Below, in pieces: positions 61,078 to 64,000 of a stretch of DNA of 64,000 nt; position 1 is the first letter of the stretch; every line of letters begins with the position of its first letter. A model generated the notes under the pieces. That model had not been told where the DNA came from. It ran no database searches and saw only the letters and a list, made by a program, of their open reading frames with translations. The stretch covers positions 184,412 to 248,411 of the forward strand of contig NZ_LXYI01000045.1 in NCBI RefSeq assembly GCF_001650875.1. Direction: 5' to 3'. Source of the DNA: Sulfitobacter sp. EhC04. GTDB taxonomy: Bacteria > Pseudomonadota > Alphaproteobacteria > Rhodobacterales > Rhodobacteraceae. Both the position numbers and the translations under genes were made by a program.

Positions 61078-61976
61078 CAAACAAGCCCCTGCACTTCGAG
61101 GGTGCCCAGAGAACTGTTGGTGTTCACAGTCAGGCGGAAATCCTGCCAGAACCCGAAAACCAGCAGGCCTTTGTCTTCTTCGCCCTCGCCTCCATGGTAG
61201 CAAGCGGGGGTTGCTCGGGCCTGAGCCAGTTCATAGCTGATGCGCCTGGTCTGATCTGTTCGGAAAGAAAACTTGAACGTGCTTGTATCCACGTAGGCGC
61301 GCTCAACGATGGAGACATTACCAAACTCGTCAACGTTCTTCGTGGAAAAATCGACAATCGAAGTCTGCGAGCCAGTTTCGATATCACCAAGGTCAACTGG
61401 AATCCCAATGACGATTTCGCCAAGCCTGATTACCACGGATCCCGCTGCCTCGGCAGTGACCTGAAGGTACATCGTTTCATCAATGTACACGTTCTCGAAG
61501 ACAGCAAACCTGTTGTCGACCGAACCGCTGATGTCAATTGAGCGGTCTGTTTGAACCGCATTGTTTGAAATCAGTCTTGTGGCACATTTCACCGTGTCAG
61601 CATCGACGTTCAAGAAGATGACATTGTAGTATCCAGCCGGTTTAAGACTGCTGATAAAGTCGAGCTTGTACCTGATTTTCGAGTTGCCAACCAGTTGAGG
61701 CGAAAGCTGATTGTCGAACGGTCGAAACCTGGACTTCACCCCGTAGATCACCCAATTGGTGCCGTCATCAGACTGTGGGTAATCACCTGTTGAGCCTGAC
61801 GGGTTGACGCATTGGTAAACGTAGATCGTAGCATCTTCCTCAGCGATAACCCGGTCATCCGGCTCGTAGGTGGTGCCTATATCCCACTCTGCAGTCGTCT
61901 CCACCAGATCAACGTCGTTCACCTGGACCTCAAGAATATCGTTGTCTGAGATCGCAACTGGTTTGACAAGCTTCAT
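61077..61976 (-). CDS. Prophage tail-region protein with CBM-like module
   Basis: 299 residues, beta-rich. AEWDIGTTYEPDDRVIAEED and IYVYQCVNPSGSTGDYPQS near residues 28-75 resemble a chitin/carbohydrate-binding (CBM5/12-like) module, with a Trp, a Y-x-x-x-D-x-V pattern and a Y-x-C. The rest (SIDISGSVDNRFAVFENVYI, VVIRLGEIVIGIPVDLGD) repeats beta strands. A structural or receptor-binding tail protein is plausible. Two bases separate it from the repeat protein. Confidence 0.55.
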   Translation of the reverse strand: MKLVKPVAISDNDILEVQVNDVDLVETTAEWDIGTTYEPDDRVIAEEDATIYVYQCVNPSGSTGDYPQSDDGTNWVIYGVKSRFRPFDNQLSPQLVGNSKIRYKLDFISSLKPAGYYNVIFLNVDADTVKCATRLISNNAVQTDRSIDISGSVDNRFAVFENVYIDETMYLQVTAEAAGSVVIRLGEIVIGIPVDLGDIETGSQTSIVDFSTKNVDEFGNVSIVERAYVDTSTFKFSFRTDQTRRISYELAQARATPACYHGGEGEEDKGLLVFGFWQDFRLTVNTNSSLGTLEVQGLV

Positions 61977-61978
61977 GG

Positions 61979-64000
61979 TTACGTCCTTTCAGGGGGAAGA
62001 CCCACCACGTCAAATTTGGTGAGCACAGTTGAAATTTTCTTCTGATATTCCAGCAGGGTGGCAGACTGCTTTTCCTGCTCTTTCCGGGCCGCAGCCAGTT
62101 CGGTCCGGACTGCTTTCAGTTCGGTCGCGCTCTCTTTTGCGGAATCCGTCTGCTGCTTCAGGGCAAGACTGGTGATGGGAGACATCTGAACCTCCCGCCG
62201 TGGTGACTGATATACGGGAGGCGGAGTGGCGTCGGGTGTGGATGGGCCAACCGAACCCACCTGACCGAAGAAGTCAGCCCAAACCGAGAAGCTGGCCTGC
62301 TGGCCGATCAGCATCAGGCGTCGGGCAAGCTCGTCAACCATTTGCCCTTCAGTAGTGATGCCTTGATTGGCTGCCAGAAGCTGCGCCTCAAGACCGTTCG
62401 GACCACGGAACGCCGCATTGAACGCCGCCAGGTTGCCGCCCGGACCAACAGCGACACTGGTCGCGTCGTAGTTGATCGTACCGTCCTCATTCATAAAGAG
62501 ATCGGTCAGCTGGTTGCCCGTCATCAGGTGAACGCCTGTCTCACGCTCCAGATCTCGGATGGCCTGGGCTGCATCGAACGCGCCGACCAGGTTCTGTTCC
62601 AGACGGTTTTCGGCCATCATGCCCCAGCGTTGCAGGTTGGCGATCTGGGCCTGACGGGCCAGTTCCTCCTCCCTCTGCTGGGTGTCGGCAATCACCGCGG
62701 CGCGCAGTTCATCGAGCATGGCCGACAGGTTGCTCATCGGGTTCATGATCAGATCCTGCGCCGTGCTTTCGAACCAGGTGGAGAACAGCTGTGAAGGCTC
62801 GAACTCGAACTGCCCCCCGATCGTGATTGTCCCGTTCGGACCCAGCAGAAGCGTGTCCAGAAGGTGCTGCTGCTGCTCGGTGAAGTAGGTCTCCAAGTCG
62901 AGAGTGACCGTCGAGAATGGCCGACGGAGCACGTCCACGAGCGTGCCGTCCGAGCCGGGGGCCATCTGGAGCAGCGTCATGATCGTGTGATCGCTGCGAC
63001 GATAGTGACCCATCATCCGGACAAGAGGATTGCTGTTCTGGTTGAGGCCAAGAAGCGTGCTGATGGTGTGCGAAGTACCGCCCACCGCGCCCAGGCGCTC
63101 CACAATCGAATTGCTTGCCGGGTTGAGCGCCAGAAGCGTGTTGATGCGATGGTTTGTCCCGCTTGATGCACCCAGCCTGCGCACCAGGGTGTGAACATCT
63201 CCCCGCAGGTCGATGCCAGCATTGATCAGATGGTTGGTCAGGCCCGACGCGCCGAGGCGGGAGATGATGCGATTGACTCCGCCGGTAAGGTCGACGCCAG
63301 CGCGAATAAGGTGGTTGGATGCGTTTGAAGCACCAACACGCCGCACAATGTTGTGGACTGACCCTCTGAGATCGACACCTGTGTTAACCAGGTGCTGCGA
63401 TACCGGGCCACGCGCCACGCGCGACAGGATACTTCCCACGCCGCCCGCCTGATCAACCGATGTTTTGATGCGGTGATTGGAGCGGTCATCGGCCCCAAGA
63501 CGCAGGAGCATGGCGTTGGTCTGGCCAACCTTGTCGAGATACGTTTTGACGCGGTGGCTGGTCTTTCCTGAAGAACCCAAGCGTAGCAAGGCAGCATCGG
63601 TCTGCCCCACCTTGTCGAGGTGAGCTTTGACCCGATGATCCGACCTGCTCTCAGAGCCGAGACGCAGCAGCGCGGCATCAGTTTGCCCCACCTTGTCCAA
63701 ATGGGTCTTGATGCGATGGTCGGAACGGTTAGAGAAACCCATACGACGAACGCCGTCATGAACCTCGCCCCGCAAATCGACACCCACGTTGATCTTGTGG
63801 TTGGATGGACCTGTTGATGACATCCGAACCGCCCGAGCATCGCTGTTTGTCGCAACCTGGAGGCTCGTGTTGACCTTGATGCTGCTGGCCTTGCCGCCGA
63901 CCGCCTTCAGGGCCAACGGGTCGCTGCCATCGGCTACAATCGCCTTGACCTGCGCCTCATGCAGGCTTTGCCGATATTCGAAGAGCGCACGGATCAGCGG
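61979..64000 (-). CDS. Large phage tail protein with 27-residue repeats (partial)
   Basis: The frame runs without a stop past the window edge: beyond a TTG at 63916 there are 28 more codons (PLIRALFEYRQSLHEAQVK). So this is the C-terminal part of a longer protein of at least 673 residues. From the TTG, residues 37-333 hold eleven 27-residue repeats, each with His at the same position (RSDHRIKTHLDKVGQTDAAL), and a twelfth decayed copy lies before them. A helical section (about 400-580) and a coiled coil (590-640) follow. Size, repeats and position upstream of the lysis genes suggest a tail fibre or tape-measure-like protein. Confidence 0.7.
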   Translation of the reverse strand, partial: PLIRALFEYRQSLHEAQVKAIVADGSDPLALKAVGGKASSIKVNTSLQVATNSDARAVRMSSTGPSNHKINVGVDLRGEVHDGVRRMGFSNRSDHRIKTHLDKVGQTDAALLRLGSESRSDHRVKAHLDKVGQTDAALLRLGSSGKTSHRVKTYLDKVGQTNAMLLRLGADDRSNHRIKTSVDQAGGVGSILSRVARGPVSQHLVNTGVDLRGSVHNIVRRVGASNASNHLIRAGVDLTGGVNRIISRLGASGLTNHLINAGIDLRGDVHTLVRRLGASSGTNHRINTLLALNPASNSIVERLGAVGGTSHTISTLLGLNQNSNPLVRMMGHYRRSDHTIMTLLQMAPGSDGTLVDVLRRPFSTVTLDLETYFTEQQQHLLDTLLLGPNGTITIGGQFEFEPSQLFSTWFESTAQDLIMNPMSNLSAMLDELRAAVIADTQQREEELARQAQIANLQRWGMMAENRLEQNLVGAFDAAQAIRDLERETGVHLMTGNQLTDLFMNEDGTINYDATSVAVGPGGNLAAFNAAFRGPNGLEAQLLAANQGITTEGQMVDELARRLMLIGQQASFSVWADFFGQVGSVGPSTPDATPPPVYQSPRREVQMSPITSLALKQQTDSAKESATELKAVRTELAAARKEQEKQSATLLEYQKKISTVLTKFDVVGLPPERT
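62918..63808 (-). repeat. Eleven tandem 27-codon (81-bp) repeats in the tail protein gene
   Basis: His recurs exactly every 27 residues at 40, 67, 94, 121, 148, 175, 202, 229, 256, 283 and 310, counted from the TTG at 63916. The consensus is about RSDHRIKTxLDxxGxxxxLL followed by RLGASx. Copies 2-4 are most alike (LDKVGQTDAALLRLG); copies 9-11 most diverged. Confidence 0.9.

Larger units (their letters stand above)
54616..64000. mobile_element. Prophage, left portion (right end outside the window)
   Basis: Starts at the tRNA-Arg(CCG) remnant. Small rightward genes with overlapping starts (54.8-58.7 kb: XRE regulator and zinc-ribbon proteins) meet leftward late genes (58.8-64 kb: holin-like, DUF6527, endolysin, tail-region proteins) at a terminator. 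No integrase is present, so it and the rebuilt tRNA should be at the other end. Capsid, terminase and tail-tube genes are not in view. Confidence 0.85.

Overview
The window looks like chromosome of a GC-rich alphaproteobacterium of the Rhodobacteraceae (Roseobacter group). Reasons: a ChpT-like phosphotransferase beside proA; the block rplU-rpmA-GNAT-LysE-GNAT-obgE-proB-proA; an L21 protein with a long Ala/Lys-rich tail; a methyl-tetrahydrofolate module headed by a small 'virulence factor' family protein; and an alphaproteobacterial che cluster. This assignment is inferred from gene content and order, not from a database search. The last 9.4 kb is prophage.

Layout. 1-8.5 kb: housekeeping block on the minus strand (ribosomal proteins L21/L27, Obg GTPase, proline synthesis ProB/ProA, two acetyltransferases, a LysE-type exporter, two tandem DUF2059 proteins), then tRNA-Ser(CGA). 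9-13.7 kb: a secreted Cache/PDC-like protein, RlmE, a DUF1428 protein, Ppx/GppA and a Stf0-type sulfotransferase. 13.7-15.5 kb: an AT-richer patch with a TPR/glycosyltransferase-like gene that looks acquired. 15.9-18.3 kb: one-carbon module (virulence-factor family protein, MetF-like reductase, methyl-THF:corrinoid methyltransferase). 18.4-25.1 kb: chemotaxis cluster (STAS, CheY, CheA, CheW, CheR, CheY, a CheT/CheZ-like candidate phosphatase; CheB and CheD convergent). 25.4-29.5 kb: response regulator, FIST-domain NosP-like sensor and hybrid histidine kinase, a probable nitric-oxide sensing set, followed by a 392-bp IS-derived element without a transposase.

30.1-48.7 kb is the most coherent metabolic island. 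It has a CoxG-like protein, a five-gene translationally coupled operon (FAD subunit and fused 2Fe-2S/molybdopterin subunit of a xanthine-dehydrogenase-type hydroxylase, a 6-hydroxynicotinate-reductase-like protein, UPF0280, and AA_synth/DUF1185), a divergent MarR regulator, a complete LivKHMGF-type ABC importer, and an ATP-dependent hydantoinase/oxoprolinase pair HyuAB. Together these suggest import, hydroxylation, ring reduction and ATP-driven lactam opening of an unidentified N-heterocycle. A two-gene copper-type module (multi-TM protein and PCuAC-like protein) sits between transporter and hydantoinase. 48.7-52.6 kb: Anbu proteasome-like peptidase operon with transglutaminase, alpha-E and circularly permuted ATP-grasp genes. 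52.9-54.4 kb: flavodoxin-like protein and LpxL-type acyltransferase.

54.6-64 kb: left part of a prophage whose boundary is marked by the 3' half of a tRNA-Arg(CCG). Small rightward genes (XRE regulator, zinc-ribbon proteins) are followed by leftward late genes: a tail protein with eleven 27-residue repeats (cut by the window edge), a carbohydrate-binding-like protein, a membrane-anchored coiled-coil protein, an endolysin, a DUF6527 protein and a holin-like protein. The integrase and the intact tRNA should lie beyond the right edge.
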